A stretch of DNA of 64,000 nucleotides from Streptomyces sp. LHD-70 (GCF_031157275.1 NZ_JAVIFW010000003.1:186001-250000), one strand, 5' to 3'. Counted from the stretch's first letter, positions 25,065 through 37,051 are shown. Program-made: numbers and translations. Notes: generated by a model from the sequence alone, not told the origin.

Positions 25065-27866
25065 ATGAGAGATTCGCGGCGTTCTCCGACCCGGTCCACA
25101 GCGGGGCGGGACCTGCCGCGCCGTTCGCCGGGCCGGCGGCTGCGGTCGCTGTTCAGCCCGCGGAGCGTCGCCGGGCAGGTGTTCCTGCTCCAACTGGCCG
25201 TCGTCGTGCTGCTCGTCGCCGCGACGGTCACCGCGCTGGCCCTGCAGGCCCGGCACCAGGCCACCGAGGCCGCCCGCGACCAGGTGCTCAGCACCGCCGA
25301 GGCGTTCGCGAACGCGCCGGGCACGGCCGAGGCGCTCGACGGCCCCGACCCGACCGCCGTGCTCCAGCCCCGCGCCGAAGAGGCCCGCAAGCGGTCCGGC
25401 GTCGACAACATCGTCGTCTCGACCGCCGAAGGCATCCGCGTCACCCACCGCGACCCGCAGCTGATCGGCAAGCATGTGGTCGGCCCCTACAAGGCGGCGG
25501 CGCGCGGTGAGCCCTTCACCGAGATCTTCGACGGCCCGATCGGCGTCTCCGTGTACGCCGCCGTCCCGGTCTTCCGCCCCGACGGCTCGGTCGCCGGCAT
25601 CGTGTTCCCCGAGATCACCGTCCAGAACGTCAACGAGGCGGTCGGCCGGCAGCTCCCCGTCCTCTTCACGGCCGGCGCCGGCGCCCTCGCCCTGGCCGCC
25701 GCAGGGGCCGCCCTGGTGAGCGGCCGCCTGCGCCGCCAGACCAGCGGCCTCGGCCCGACCGAGATCACGCGGATGTACGAGCACCACGACGCGGTGCTGC
25801 ACTCCGTCCGCGAGGGCGTCCTCATCGTCGGCGGCGACGGACGGCTGCTCCTCGCCAACGACGAGGCCCGGCGCCTCCTCGACCTGCCCGAGGACGCCGA
25901 ACGGCAGGTGAAGGAGGCGCCGGGCCTCGTCGACCTCGGCCTGGCCCCCGGCATCGCCGAACTCCTCGCCGCCGGACGCCGCGCCACCGACGAGGTGCAC
26001 CTGGCGGGCGACCGGCTGCTCGCCGTCAACGTCCGCCCCGTCGACCGCGGCGGCAGCAGCTCCACCGGCACCGCCGGATGCGTCGCCACCCTCCGCGACA
26101 CCACCGAACTGCAGGCCCTCACCGGCCGCGCCGAGATCGCCCGCGAACGGCTGCAGCTCCTGTACGACGCGGGCGTACGCGTCGGCACCACCCTCGACGT
26201 CGTCCGGACCGCCGAGGAGGTGGCCGAGGTGGCCGTGCCCCGGTTCGCCGACGTCGTCACCGTGGAGCTGCTGGAACCGGTCCTGCGCGGCGAGGAGGCC
26301 GACGCTTCGGCGACGCAGATGCGCCGCACCGCCATCGTCGGCCTGGAGGGCGACCACCCCCTCTACCCGGTGGGCGAGCTGATCCGCTTCACGCCCACCG
26401 CGCCCGCCGCCGCCGGGATCCTGCGCGGGCACGCCGTACTCGAACCGGACCTCGGCAGCGACCGGACCTGGCGTGCGGGCGACCCGGACCGCGCCCGGCG
26501 GGTCCTGGAGCACGGCTTCCACTCGCTGATCGCCGCGCCGCTGAGCGCCCGGGGCCGGACCCTCGGCACGGCCACCTTCTGGCGCAAGGACTCCTCCCCG
26601 CCGTTCGACGAGGACGACCCCTCCTTCGCCGAGGAGCTGGCGGCCCGCGCGGCCGTCGCCATCGACAACGCCCGCCGCTACACCCGCGAGCACACCCTCG
26701 CCGTCACCCTGCAGCGCAGCCTCCTGCCCCGCGCCCTGCCCCAGCAGTCCGCCCTCGACGTGGCCCACCGCTATCTGCCCGCGCAGGGCGGCGTCGGCGG
26801 TGACTGGTTCGACGTGATCCCGCTGCCCGGCGCGCGCGTCGCCCTCGTCGTCGGTGACGTCGTCGGCCACGGACTGCACGCCGCCGCGACCATGGGCCGC
26901 CTCCGTACGGCCGTGCACAACTTCTCCGCGCTCGACCTGCCGCCCGACGAACTCCTCGCCCACCTGGACGAGTTGGTGGCCACGCTCGACACGGAGGAGG
27001 CCACCGACTCCGACGCCCCGGACGTCACCGGAGCCACCTGCCTGTACGCGATCTACGACCCCGCCGCCGGCGTGTGCACCGTCGCCCGCGCCGGACACCT
27101 CGGCCCGGCGCTCGTCCACCCCGACGGCTCCGTCACCTTCCCCGACGTACCCGTGTCGCCGCCCCTCGGGCTCGGCGCGGGCCTGCCCATCGAGACCGCG
27201 ACCCTGCACCTGGCCGCCGGCTCCCGCCTTGTCCTCTTCACGGACGGGCTGATCGAGCGCCGGGACCGCGACATCGACACCGGACTCGCCCTGCTGCGCG
27301 ACGCCCTCGCCGCCCACCCCGGCAGCGATCCGGAGACCACCTGCACGGAAGTCGTCGACGCGCTGCGGCCCGAGCACCCCCTGGACGACATCGCGCTCCT
27401 CGTGGCCCGCACCCACCTGCTCGAACCCGACCAGGTGGCGCTCTGGGAGGTGCCGGACGATCCCGCCGCCGTGCCCCGTATCCGCGCCGAGGTCACCCGG
27501 CGCCTGGAGGACTGGGACTTCCGGGAGATCGCGTTCACCACCGAGCTGATCACCAGCGAACTCGTCACCAACGCCATCCGCTACGGCATCCCGCCCATCC
27601 GGCTGCGCCTCCTGCACGACACCAACACCCTGATCTGCGAGGTCGCCGACGCCAGCAGCACCGCCCCCCACCTGCGCCGCGCGGCCACCACCGACGAGGG
27701 CGGACGCGGCCTGTTCCTGGTGGCCCAGTGCGGCACCCGCTGGGGTACGCGCTACACCGCGCGCGGCAAGGTCATCTGGGCCGAGCAGTCCCTGCACGAG
27801 CCGACCGCCGAACCGGAGATGTCCGCGGACGACCTGCTCGACCAGTGGGCGGACGACGAGCTCTGA
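25065..27866 (+). CDS. Membrane sensor with Cache, PAS, GAF, SpoIIE phosphatase and HATPase domains
   Basis: A 933-residue signalling protein. After a basic tail there is a membrane helix at about 35-60, an extracytoplasmic Cache-like sensor (about 62-185), a second helix (about 192-215), PAS (about 235-335) and GAF (about 365-545). The PP2C/SpoIIE phosphatase domain (about 560-790) has VGGDWFDV, GDVVGHGLHAA, LFTDGLIERR and LDDIALLVAR. The final HATPase domain (about 800-920) has SELVTNAIRYG and DEGGRGLFLV. The family dephosphorylates anti-anti-sigma factors and may phosphorylate them through the RsbW-like end. No sigma-factor gene is adjacent, so the partner is elsewhere. Start ATG 25065 gives the complete first helix. 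Confidence 0.93.
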   Translation: MRDSRRSPTRSTAGRDLPRRSPGRRLRSLFSPRSVAGQVFLLQLAVVVLLVAATVTALALQARHQATEAARDQVLSTAEAFANAPGTAEALDGPDPTAVLQPRAEEARKRSGVDNIVVSTAEGIRVTHRDPQLIGKHVVGPYKAAARGEPFTEIFDGPIGVSVYAAVPVFRPDGSVAGIVFPEITVQNVNEAVGRQLPVLFTAGAGALALAAAGAALVSGRLRRQTSGLGPTEITRMYEHHDAVLHSVREGVLIVGGDGRLLLANDEARRLLDLPEDAERQVKEAPGLVDLGLAPGIAELLAAGRRATDEVHLAGDRLLAVNVRPVDRGGSSSTGTAGCVATLRDTTELQALTGRAEIARERLQLLYDAGVRVGTTLDVVRTAEEVAEVAVPRFADVVTVELLEPVLRGEEADASATQMRRTAIVGLEGDHPLYPVGELIRFTPTAPAAAGILRGHAVLEPDLGSDRTWRAGDPDRARRVLEHGFHSLIAAPLSARGRTLGTATFWRKDSSPPFDEDDPSFAEELAARAAVAIDNARRYTREHTLAVTLQRSLLPRALPQQSALDVAHRYLPAQGGVGGDWFDVIPLPGARVALVVGDVVGHGLHAAATMGRLRTAVHNFSALDLPPDELLAHLDELVATLDTEEATDSDAPDVTGATCLYAIYDPAAGVCTVARAGHLGPALVHPDGSVTFPDVPVSPPLGLGAGLPIETATLHLAAGSRLVLFTDGLIERRDRDIDTGLALLRDALAAHPGSDPETTCTEVVDALRPEHPLDDIALLVARTHLLEPDQVALWEVPDDPAAVPRIRAEVTRRLEDWDFREIAFTTELITSELVTNAIRYGIPPIRLRLLHDTNTLICEVADASSTAPHLRRAATTDEGGRGLFLVAQCGTRWGTRYTARGKVIWAEQSLHEPTAEPEMSADDLLDQWADDEL

Positions 27867-27983
27867 CGGCACCCTGCCGCGGTGGGCGAGCTGCCCGTAT
27901 TCACCCCGGGCCTGTTGCCCGAAACGGTCAGGTGCAGCGAGTACATCCGCCTGTGGCCGCGCCCTGCTTGCCTCTCATGCCCG

Positions 27984-28063
27984 TTTGCCTGTCCGTACGG
28001 GCAAAAGATCTCACACTTTCTGTGATCTCAACGATTGATTTAACGTTTACGTCGTGGTTACAG
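27984..28063 (+). promoter_or_regulatory. Polyol operon promoter/operator region
   Basis: An A+T-rich patch upstream of the first polyol dehydrogenase. It holds the inverted repeat TTTGCC-N10-GGCAAA (27984-27989 / 28000-28005) and an imperfect one in GATCTCACACTTTCTGTGAT. A possible -35 TTGATT (28035-28040) and -10 TTACAG (28058-28063) are 17 bases apart. The DeoR-type regulator encoded at the far end of the operon is the likely binder. The exact boxes are guesses. Confidence 0.4.
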
Positions 28064-28098
28064 TCCCGGCAACCAATGGCGGAGTCAGGAGCAACCCG

Positions 28099-29106
28099 AT
28101 GCGTGCAGTTCTGGTCAGCGGTCCCGGGCAGGTCGCGGTGGTCGAGCAGCCCGACCCCACTCCGGGGCCCGGCGAGGTGGTCGTCGAAGTGACGTCGTGC
28201 GGTCTGTGCGGGACGGACATGCACATCCTCGGCGGTGAACTCCCGTCCGCCACCTACCCGTTGGTGCCCGGGCACGAGCTGGCCGGACGCGTCGTCGCCC
28301 TCGGCCCCGGCGTCACCGGACCGAAGGCCGGCACCCGCGTGGCCGTCGACCCCAACATCCCGTGCGGGGCGTGCCACTACTGCCGGATCGGCCGCGGCAA
28401 CCTCTGCGAGGACTACCGCGCGGTCGGCGTCACCCGCGCCGGAGGCTTCGCCGAGTACGTCGCCGTACCGGCCCGCTGCGCCTACGTACTGCCCGACGGG
28501 CTGTCCGACGCCGCCGCCGGCCTCGTGGAGCCGCTCTCCTGCGCGGTGCACGGACTGAACCGGCTGCCGCGCCGCCCCGGCGAGCACCATCTGATCTACG
28601 GCGCGGGAACGATGGGCCTGATGATGGCCGCCGTCGTACGGGGCGCGGGCGCCGCCTCCGTCTCGATGGTCGACCTCAACCAGGACCGGCTTGACTTCGC
28701 CAAGTCCTTCGGCGCGGACCAAGTGGCCGTCGACGCCGACGCGTTCGACCGCCCGCACGGCTTCGAGGTCGTCATCGACGCCACCGGCGCCATCCCCGCC
28801 ATCGAGGACGGCCTCGGCCGGGTCCGCAGGGGCGGCACGTTCCTGCAGTTCGGCGTCAGCGACCCGGCGCGCAGGGCCGCGTTCTCCCCGTACGCCGTCT
28901 ACAACAGCGAGATCGACATCATCGGCTCGATGGCCGTGCACCACAGTTTCGAGCCCGCCATCGACCTGCTCGCCGCCGGACTCGACCTCGACCCGCTCGT
29001 CAGCGACGTCTTCGGGCTCGACGCCTTCGACACCGCCGTCGACACCTTCCGGGCGGGCACCGGCCGCAAGGTCCACATCGCGCCCAAGGGGGTGGCCGGG
29101 GCATGA
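28099..29106 (+). CDS. Zinc-dependent alcohol (polyol) dehydrogenase 1
   Basis: A 335-residue medium-chain dehydrogenase. The catalytic zinc site is in SCGLCGTDMH and PGHELAG, the structural zinc site is CGACHYCRIGRGNLC (four Cys), and the NAD-binding Rossmann motif is GAGTMGLMM. It probably oxidises a sugar alcohol to a ketose. ATG 28099 has AGGAG upstream. The stop overlaps the start of the MFS gene (ATGA). It is the first gene of a three-gene operon with a DeoR regulator, matching arabinitol, ribitol or xylitol use. Confidence 0.9.
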   Translation: MRAVLVSGPGQVAVVEQPDPTPGPGEVVVEVTSCGLCGTDMHILGGELPSATYPLVPGHELAGRVVALGPGVTGPKAGTRVAVDPNIPCGACHYCRIGRGNLCEDYRAVGVTRAGGFAEYVAVPARCAYVLPDGLSDAAAGLVEPLSCAVHGLNRLPRRPGEHHLIYGAGTMGLMMAAVVRGAGAASVSMVDLNQDRLDFAKSFGADQVAVDADAFDRPHGFEVVIDATGAIPAIEDGLGRVRRGGTFLQFGVSDPARRAAFSPYAVYNSEIDIIGSMAVHHSFEPAIDLLAAGLDLDPLVSDVFGLDAFDTAVDTFRAGTGRKVHIAPKGVAGA

Positions 29107-30416
29107 GCACACCCACCGCCGTGGACGCCCGCCACCCACTCGACCGGATCGGCATCCCCAAGCAGCTGATCTGGGGCTATGTCGGACTGCTGTTCTTCAT
29201 GATCGGCGACGGCATCGAGACCAGCTACCTCTCCAAGTACTTCGGCAGCGACCTCGGCTTCTCCGAGACCGGCGCGGGCGCGATCATCACCGTCTACGGC
29301 GTCACCGCCGCGATCGCCTCTTTCCTCGGCGCGGGCCTGCTCTCCGACCGCTGGGGGCCGCGCCGCGTCATGGCCGTCGGCGCCGGCATCTGGATCGCCT
29401 TCCACATCCTGATGCTCACCGTGGCGATCCCCGCCGAGAGCTACCCGCTCGTCATGGCCACCTACGGAATCCGCGGCTTCGGCTATCCGATGTTCGCGTA
29501 CGGATTCCTCTCCTGGATCATGGCCGTGGCGCCGAAGGACCACCAGAGCAAGGCAGTCGGCTGGTTCTGGTTCTTCTACAGCTCCGGCTACCCGATCATC
29601 GGCTCGTTCCTCTTCGCCGCCGCCATGCCGCTCGTCGGCTTCTACGCCACGCTGTGGGTCTCCCTCGCGGTGATCGCGATCGGCACGGTCATCGTCCTCG
29701 TCCTGCTGCGGGAGCGCACCGGCTTCACGGGCCTCGCACCCGGCCGGGACTCGCGCGGCGAACTGGCGGGCACGTTCCGGATCCTCTTCGAGAAGCCCAA
29801 GCTCGGCGTCAGCCTGATCATCCGGCTCATCAACACGACGCCGTCGTTCGGCATGTGGGTCTTCATGCCCTTCTTCGTCCGCGACCTCGGCTTCAGCGAC
29901 GGCCAGTGGAACAGCCTGCTCGTCATCATGATGGTGACCAACCTCGGTGCCCTCCTCGTCTTCGGCGTCCTCGGCGACAACTGGAGCGGCCGCAAGACCT
30001 GCGCCCTGTTCGGCGGCGTCCTCGGCGCCGTCGGCTGCCTGGCCTGCTACTACCTGCCCGCGGCCGCCGGATACAACTTCCTCGTCGCGGCGATCGCGGT
30101 CGCGGTCTACGGAGCGGGCCTCGCCGGGTACGTCCCGCTGCCCGCGATGATGGTCGCCCAGGCCCCGGAACGCCGAGGCCAGGTCATGGGCGTCTACACC
30201 CTCGGCGCGGGCCTGAGCGTCGCCGTCGGACCCCTCATCGGCACGCTCTCGTACAGCACTTGGGGCTTTCAGGGCCTGATGTGGATCTACGCGGGACTGC
30301 TGCTCGTCAACGCCGTGCTCTGCCTGTACGTGACGTCGCCGGGGGACGGCATGCCGGACGAGGACGCGGTTCCGGGCGACCGTCCCGAGCAACTCCCGGC
30401 CGTCCCGGCCGCCTGA
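29103..30416 (+). CDS. MFS transporter of the RbtT/DalT/CsbX polyol type
   Basis: A 437-residue transporter with 12 predicted spans. The first reads IWGYVGLLFFMIGDGIETSY, followed by LSKYFGSDLGFSETGAG; this opening and the block FGYPMFAYGFLSWI match the ribitol/D-arabinitol transporter family. Motif A-like LLSDRWGPRRVM and FGVLGDNWSGRKT are present in both halves. It is coupled to dehydrogenase 1 by a 4-base overlap and lies 12 bases from dehydrogenase 2. A pentitol is the likely substrate. Confidence 0.9.
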   Translation: MSTPTAVDARHPLDRIGIPKQLIWGYVGLLFFMIGDGIETSYLSKYFGSDLGFSETGAGAIITVYGVTAAIASFLGAGLLSDRWGPRRVMAVGAGIWIAFHILMLTVAIPAESYPLVMATYGIRGFGYPMFAYGFLSWIMAVAPKDHQSKAVGWFWFFYSSGYPIIGSFLFAAAMPLVGFYATLWVSLAVIAIGTVIVLVLLRERTGFTGLAPGRDSRGELAGTFRILFEKPKLGVSLIIRLINTTPSFGMWVFMPFFVRDLGFSDGQWNSLLVIMMVTNLGALLVFGVLGDNWSGRKTCALFGGVLGAVGCLACYYLPAAAGYNFLVAAIAVAVYGAGLAGYVPLPAMMVAQAPERRGQVMGVYTLGAGLSVAVGPLIGTLSYSTWGFQGLMWIYAGLLLVNAVLCLYVTSPGDGMPDEDAVPGDRPEQLPAVPAA

Positions 30417-30428
30417 CGAAAGGCCCCC

Positions 30429-31463
30429 ATGTCCCCCCTCCTCCCCACCACCATGCGCGCCGCCGTCCTGCACGGCCCCGAGCAGCTCGTCGTCGAGGAG
30501 CGCCCGGTCCCGGCCCCCGGCCCGCGCCAGGTCCTCGTACGCGTCGACGCGGTCGGCACCTGCGGCTCCGACGTCCACTACTACCGGCACGGCCGCATCG
30601 GCGACTTCGTCCTCGACGCCCCGATGATCCTCGGCCACGAGCCGTCCGGCACGGTCGTCGCCCTCGGCCCCGGCGCCACCCGCCACGAGGTCGGCGGGCG
30701 CGTCTCCGTCGAACCGGGCACGCCGTGCGGCACGTGTACGGAGTGCCGCCTCGGCCGCTACAACCTGTGCCCGCGGATGGTGTTCTACGCGACCCCGCCC
30801 GTCGACGGAGTCTTCTGTGAATACGCCGCGGTGCACGAGGAGTTCGCCCACCCCGTGCCCGACACGCTCGGCGACGAGGCGGCCGCGCTCCTCGAACCGC
30901 TCTCGGTCGGCGTGTGGTCCTGCCGCAAGGCACGGGTCGCGCCGGGGGACCGGGTCCTGGTCACCGGGGCGGGACCCATCGGCCTTGTCGCCGCGCAGAC
31001 CGCTCTGGCCTTCGGCGCGAGCGAGGTGGTGATCACCGACATCGTGCCCCAACGCCTCGCACTGGCACGGGAGTTGGGCGCCACGGCGGTGGACGTGTCG
31101 CGTACGCCGCTCGCCGGCCTCTCGTACGACCCGGACGTCCTGCTCGAATGCAGCGGGGTGCCCGCGGTCATCGGGGATGCGGTCCGCTCGATGGCGCGGG
31201 CGGGCCGGGTCGTCCTGATCGGCATGGGCGGCGACGAGGTGCCGCTGCCGCTCGCGAAGGTGCAGAACTACGAGCTGGAGGTGACGGGCACCTTCCGGTA
31301 CGCCAACACCTGGCCCACCGCGATCGCCCTCGCCGCCTCCGGGCAGGTCGCCCTCGACCCGCTGGTCACCCACCGCTTCGGCCTCGCGGAGACGGAACGG
31401 GCGCTCACCGTGGGCGCGGAGGACCCCACGGCGATCAAGAGCGTGGTGCTTCCCCAGCGCTGA
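30429..31463 (+). CDS. Zinc-dependent polyol dehydrogenase 2 (sorbitol/xylitol dehydrogenase type)
   Basis: A 344-residue medium-chain dehydrogenase. GTCGSDVHYYRHGRIGDFVL, ILGHEPSGTVVALGPG and CGTCTECRLGRYNLCPRMVF are typical of sorbitol/xylitol/iditol dehydrogenases, whose catalytic zinc is held by Cys, His and Glu. The NAD-binding motif is GAGPIGLVAAQ. It ends in a 29-base convergent overlap with the DeoR gene. No kinase is in the operon, so the ketose must be phosphorylated by an enzyme encoded elsewhere. Confidence 0.9.
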   Translation: MSPLLPTTMRAAVLHGPEQLVVEERPVPAPGPRQVLVRVDAVGTCGSDVHYYRHGRIGDFVLDAPMILGHEPSGTVVALGPGATRHEVGGRVSVEPGTPCGTCTECRLGRYNLCPRMVFYATPPVDGVFCEYAAVHEEFAHPVPDTLGDEAAALLEPLSVGVWSCRKARVAPGDRVLVTGAGPIGLVAAQTALAFGASEVVITDIVPQRLALARELGATAVDVSRTPLAGLSYDPDVLLECSGVPAVIGDAVRSMARAGRVVLIGMGGDEVPLPLAKVQNYELEVTGTFRYANTWPTAIALAASGQVALDPLVTHRFGLAETERALTVGAEDPTAIKSVVLPQR

Positions 31464-32235
31464 CCCGGGTGACGCCGACCCCGAGCGCGCGGATCGCGTC
31501 GGCCTCCGCGTCCGGGGTCCCGGCGTCGGTGACGACCTCCTCGTACCGGGCGGCGGTGCCGTACGCATACGTGGCGGTCTTGCCGAACTTGGAGTGGTCG
31601 GCGAGGAGCACGGCCCGTCTGGCGGAGTCGAGCATGGCCTCCTTGACCTCCGCGTACTCCTGCAGCGGATGGAACAGCCGCCCTTCGAGCACGGCCGTCG
31701 CCGACATCAGCGCCAGGTCGGCGTGGATCCGGCCGAGGGCGCGGACGACGTCGGGCCCGGTGCAGGAGTTGAACTCGCCGTGGAACCGGCCACCGAGCAG
31801 GGTGACGCTCAACTCCTGTGCCGTACCGAGCCGTTGGGCGAGCCCGACCGAGTTGGTGACGACGGTCAGATTCCTGACGCCTCGGATCAGCTCCGCCAGC
31901 GGGAACAGCGTGGACGAGTCGTCCATCAGCAGCGTCGCCCCGGGGGTGATGCGCTCCGCGACGGCGGCGCACAGCGCTTCCTTCACGACGACGTTGCTGC
32001 CTTCCCGGAAGCGCGTCGCCGTCTCCATGGTGAGCGCCGGGAACGCCACGGCCCGCCCCCGCACCTTCCGCAGCAGGTGCCGCCCGGCCAGGTCGTCCAG
32101 GTCCCGGTGCATGGTCATGAGGCTCACGTCGAACCGTTCGGCGAGCACGTCGATCCGTGTCTCCCCGTGCTCGGCGACATGCCGCAGAATCTCCTGCCGA
32201 CGCTGCTCTACGGCGGCTTGCGACGGCCTGGGCAC
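31435..32235 (-). CDS. DeoR family transcriptional regulator
   Basis: A 266-residue regulator with an N-terminal helix-turn-helix (RRQEILRHVAEHGETRIDVL, then RFDVSLMTMHRDLDDLAGRH) and a sugar-phosphate-sensing domain. Family landmarks are LMDDSSTLFPLAELI, LTVVTNSVGLAQRL and LLADHSKFGKTATYAYG. GTG 32235 is preceded by AAAGGAGA and is preferred over an upstream ATG lying in a repeat. Its convergent overlap with polyol dehydrogenase 2 ties it to that operon, which it probably represses until a phosphorylated ketose is present. Confidence 0.88.
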   Translation of the reverse strand: MPRPSQAAVEQRRQEILRHVAEHGETRIDVLAERFDVSLMTMHRDLDDLAGRHLLRKVRGRAVAFPALTMETATRFREGSNVVVKEALCAAVAERITPGATLLMDDSSTLFPLAELIRGVRNLTVVTNSVGLAQRLGTAQELSVTLLGGRFHGEFNSCTGPDVVRALGRIHADLALMSATAVLEGRLFHPLQEYAEVKEAMLDSARRAVLLADHSKFGKTATYAYGTAARYEEVVTDAGTPDAEADAIRALGVGVTRVSAGEAPRS

Positions 32236-32256
32236 GGGGAGTCTCCTTTCGCGGGA

Positions 32257-32317
32257 CGCCCCTGAGATGTCGCACGGAGTGCACATCTCAGGGGCGCGGG
32301 GAACTGCGCGAGCAACC
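32257..32317. repeat. Hairpin and Streptomyces intergenic repeat downstream of argG
   Basis: Inverted arms 32257-32270 and 32283-32296 (CGCCCCTGAGATGT / ACATCTCAGGGGCG) with a GCAC...GTGC inner stem form a terminator-like hairpin for argG. The right part (32279-32317) is the inverse of 38375-38413, 37 of 39 bases identical, so it also belongs to a dispersed repeat family. Confidence 0.75.
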
Positions 32318-32390
32318 ACGACGCGGCCCGCAGTCGGCGACGGACCGTCGTCACTACGGCGCTGAGCCGTCCCACGATCGTACGGGGGCC

Positions 32391-33880
<1,490 letters not shown>

Positions 33881-33899
33881 AGTCGGGCCGCATAAAGCT

Positions 33900-33941
33900 G
33901 CCGTCGCCGCCCTGGAGCGAGAACGCGGGGGCGGCGACGGC
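33900..33941 (-). terminator. Terminator hairpin downstream of gdhA
   Basis: Perfect 13-bp arms GCCGTCGCCGCCC (33900-33912) and GGGCGGCGACGGC (33929-33941) with a 16-base loop, starting 21 bases past the gdhA stop. No T-tract. Confidence 0.8.
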
Positions 33942-33962
33942 AGGCTTACGGCACAGCCGTGA

Positions 33963-35441
<1,479 letters not shown>

Positions 35442-36308
35442 CTACGAGCGTACGGCCGTCACCAGCCACGCCGTGCTGCGCAGCCGTACGCCGTCCCGCT
35501 CCCCGTCGCGCGCCCCGCCCCGCACCTCGTGGCCGCGCAGATGATCCATGAGTGCCGCGCGCGCACGCTCGGCCGCCTCGGCGGAGACCTGGCCGGTCAT
35601 ATGGCGTCCGGGTCCGGTCTGCAGCATGAAGTCCGCCGCGTCCTCCGCGTCCCGCCCCCACGTGCCGTACGCCTCCACATGCTCCGTCCGTACGTTGGTG
35701 AACCCGGCCTCGGAGAGCACGGCGCGGACCCGGTCCGGGTCGGAGAAGGCGAACATGCCCGGCAGGCCCGGCGTGCCGAACTCACCGACCGGCAGGTACT
35801 CCCGCAGCGACAGCATGGCGCCCAGCCACCCGTTGCCCTCGGGCTCGGCCGGGCACACGAACGCGAGCCGGCCGCCGGAGCGCAGCGCACCGCCGATGTT
35901 GGCGAACGCGGCGACCGGGTCGGTGAAGAACGTCACCCCGTACCGGCTGACCGCCGCGTCGAAGGCGCCGGGGGAGAAGGGGTGGACCTGGGCGTCCGCC
36001 CGTACGAACGTGACGTTGCCGAGGCCCTCGCGCGCCGCGCTCGCACGGGCCCGGTCGAGCATCGGGGCCGACAGGTCGACGCCGAGCACCCGCCCGTGCT
36101 CCGCCCGCCGCGCCGCGAGCCGCGAGGTCTGCCCGGCGCCGCAGCCGATGTCGAGGACCTGCCCGTCGGCGCCGAACCGGGCCGCGTCGAGCAGGGGTTG
36201 GTTGAAGCCGGAGTTGATCGCGTCCCAACGGTCCTGGTGCTGTGCCCAGTACGCCCCCTCGGGACCGTTCCAGGACTCTTCCTGCTCGGTGTTGACGACG
36301 TCGCGCAT
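35442..36308 (-). CDS. Class I SAM-dependent methyltransferase divergent from TetR
   Basis: A 288-residue enzyme. The SAM motif VLDIGCGAGQTS is at about residues 48-59, with GVDLSAPML and FDAAVSRYGVTFF following. Start ATG 36308 has GGAGG upstream. It reads away from a TetR gene across a gap holding two TetR-type operators, so it is probably repressed by that TetR. The N-terminal EESWNGPEGAYWAQHQDRWD is a common opening of small-molecule methyltransferases in actinomycetes; the substrate is unknown. Confidence 0.88.
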   Translation of the reverse strand: MRDVVNTEQEESWNGPEGAYWAQHQDRWDAINSGFNQPLLDAARFGADGQVLDIGCGAGQTSRLAARRAEHGRVLGVDLSAPMLDRARASAAREGLGNVTFVRADAQVHPFSPGAFDAAVSRYGVTFFTDPVAAFANIGGALRSGGRLAFVCPAEPEGNGWLGAMLSLREYLPVGEFGTPGLPGMFAFSDPDRVRAVLSEAGFTNVRTEHVEAYGTWGRDAEDAADFMLQTGPGRHMTGQVSAEAAERARAALMDHLRGHEVRGGARDGERDGVRLRSTAWLVTAVRS

Positions 36309-36348
36309 CGGATGCCTCCTGCTCGGGTCCGCTGCCGCGAACCTATGA

Positions 36349-36383
36349 TGGGCGTACGCCCAAACAGTATGGGCGGATGCCCA
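36349..36383. promoter_or_regulatory. Twin TetR operators
   Basis: TGGGCGTACGCCCA (36349-36362, perfect palindrome) and TGGGCGGATGCCCA (36370-36383, same 5-base arms) are 21 bases apart, two helical turns. They lie between the divergent methyltransferase and TetR starts and would let one repressor control both. Confidence 0.75.
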
Positions 36384-36418
36384 AACTCGCAACGCCCTTT
36401 CGGTGCACGGAGGTTGGC

Positions 36419-37051
36419 GTGGCGTACGACAGTGAGCGAGGTGGTCCCGTGGCACCGCGGGGAGTGGCGATACCGGATGCGCGGGAGCGGCTGTTCGCCG
36501 CCGCCGAGCGGGTCCTGGAGCGGGACGGGCCCGGTGCCCTGAACAGCAGGGCGGTCACCGACGAGGCCGGTTGCTCCAAGGGTCTGCTGCACACCCACTT
36601 CGCGGGGCTCGACGACTTCGTGGCCGAGCTGTGCCTCGACCGCTTCGCCCGCACCGCACGGCAGGCCGAGCGGCTCCCGGCACGCGCGGGCGAGGGGTCC
36701 GTGGCCCGGACGCTCGGCGAGGTCGCGCTCGCCCTGCTCCGCTCCGGCGGGCCGACGATCTCGGCGCTCGCGCTGTCCCGCCCCGCCGCCACGCTCCGGA
36801 TCCGGGAGGCCCTGGAGTCGGGCGCGCCCGGCTTCGATGCGATCGAGGAGGCGATCGCGTCGTACCTCGACGCGGAGCGGCGGCTCGGCCGGATCGCGCC
36901 GGACACCGACACCGCCGCGGCCGCGCTCGCCGTGGTCGGCGCGGTCCACCACCTGCTGATGACCGCCCGGCCGGGCGGCGCGGACCCGGCCCGGCGGGTC
37001 GAGCGGGTGGTGGCCCTGCTCGTGGGCGAGGCCACCGGTCCGCTGTCCTGA
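36419..37051 (+). CDS. TetR family transcriptional regulator
   Basis: A 210-residue repressor. The N-terminal helix-turn-helix is DARERLFAAAERVLERDGPG, then SRAVTDEAGCSKGLLHTHFA. The remainder is the alpha-helical ligand domain. GTG 36419 has CGGAGG five bases upstream and avoids an ATG at 36377 inside the second operator, so it is the better start. It is followed by an MFS gene 86 bases away in the same direction and faces a divergent methyltransferase, a typical resistance or detoxification arrangement. Confidence 0.88.
   Translation: MAYDSERGGPVAPRGVAIPDARERLFAAAERVLERDGPGALNSRAVTDEAGCSKGLLHTHFAGLDDFVAELCLDRFARTARQAERLPARAGEGSVARTLGEVALALLRSGGPTISALALSRPAATLRIREALESGAPGFDAIEEAIASYLDAERRLGRIAPDTDTAAAALAVVGAVHHLLMTARPGGADPARRVERVVALLVGEATGPLS

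Noticed and set aside
24822..27872. A 1016-codon minus-strand open frame
   Set aside because: It is the antisense shadow of the SpoIIE phosphatase, with Gly/Val-rich translation typical of the opposite strand of G+C-rich genes.
28899..31568. An 889-codon minus-strand open frame
   Set aside because: Antisense of the polyol operon genes, whose families and motifs are clear on the plus strand.
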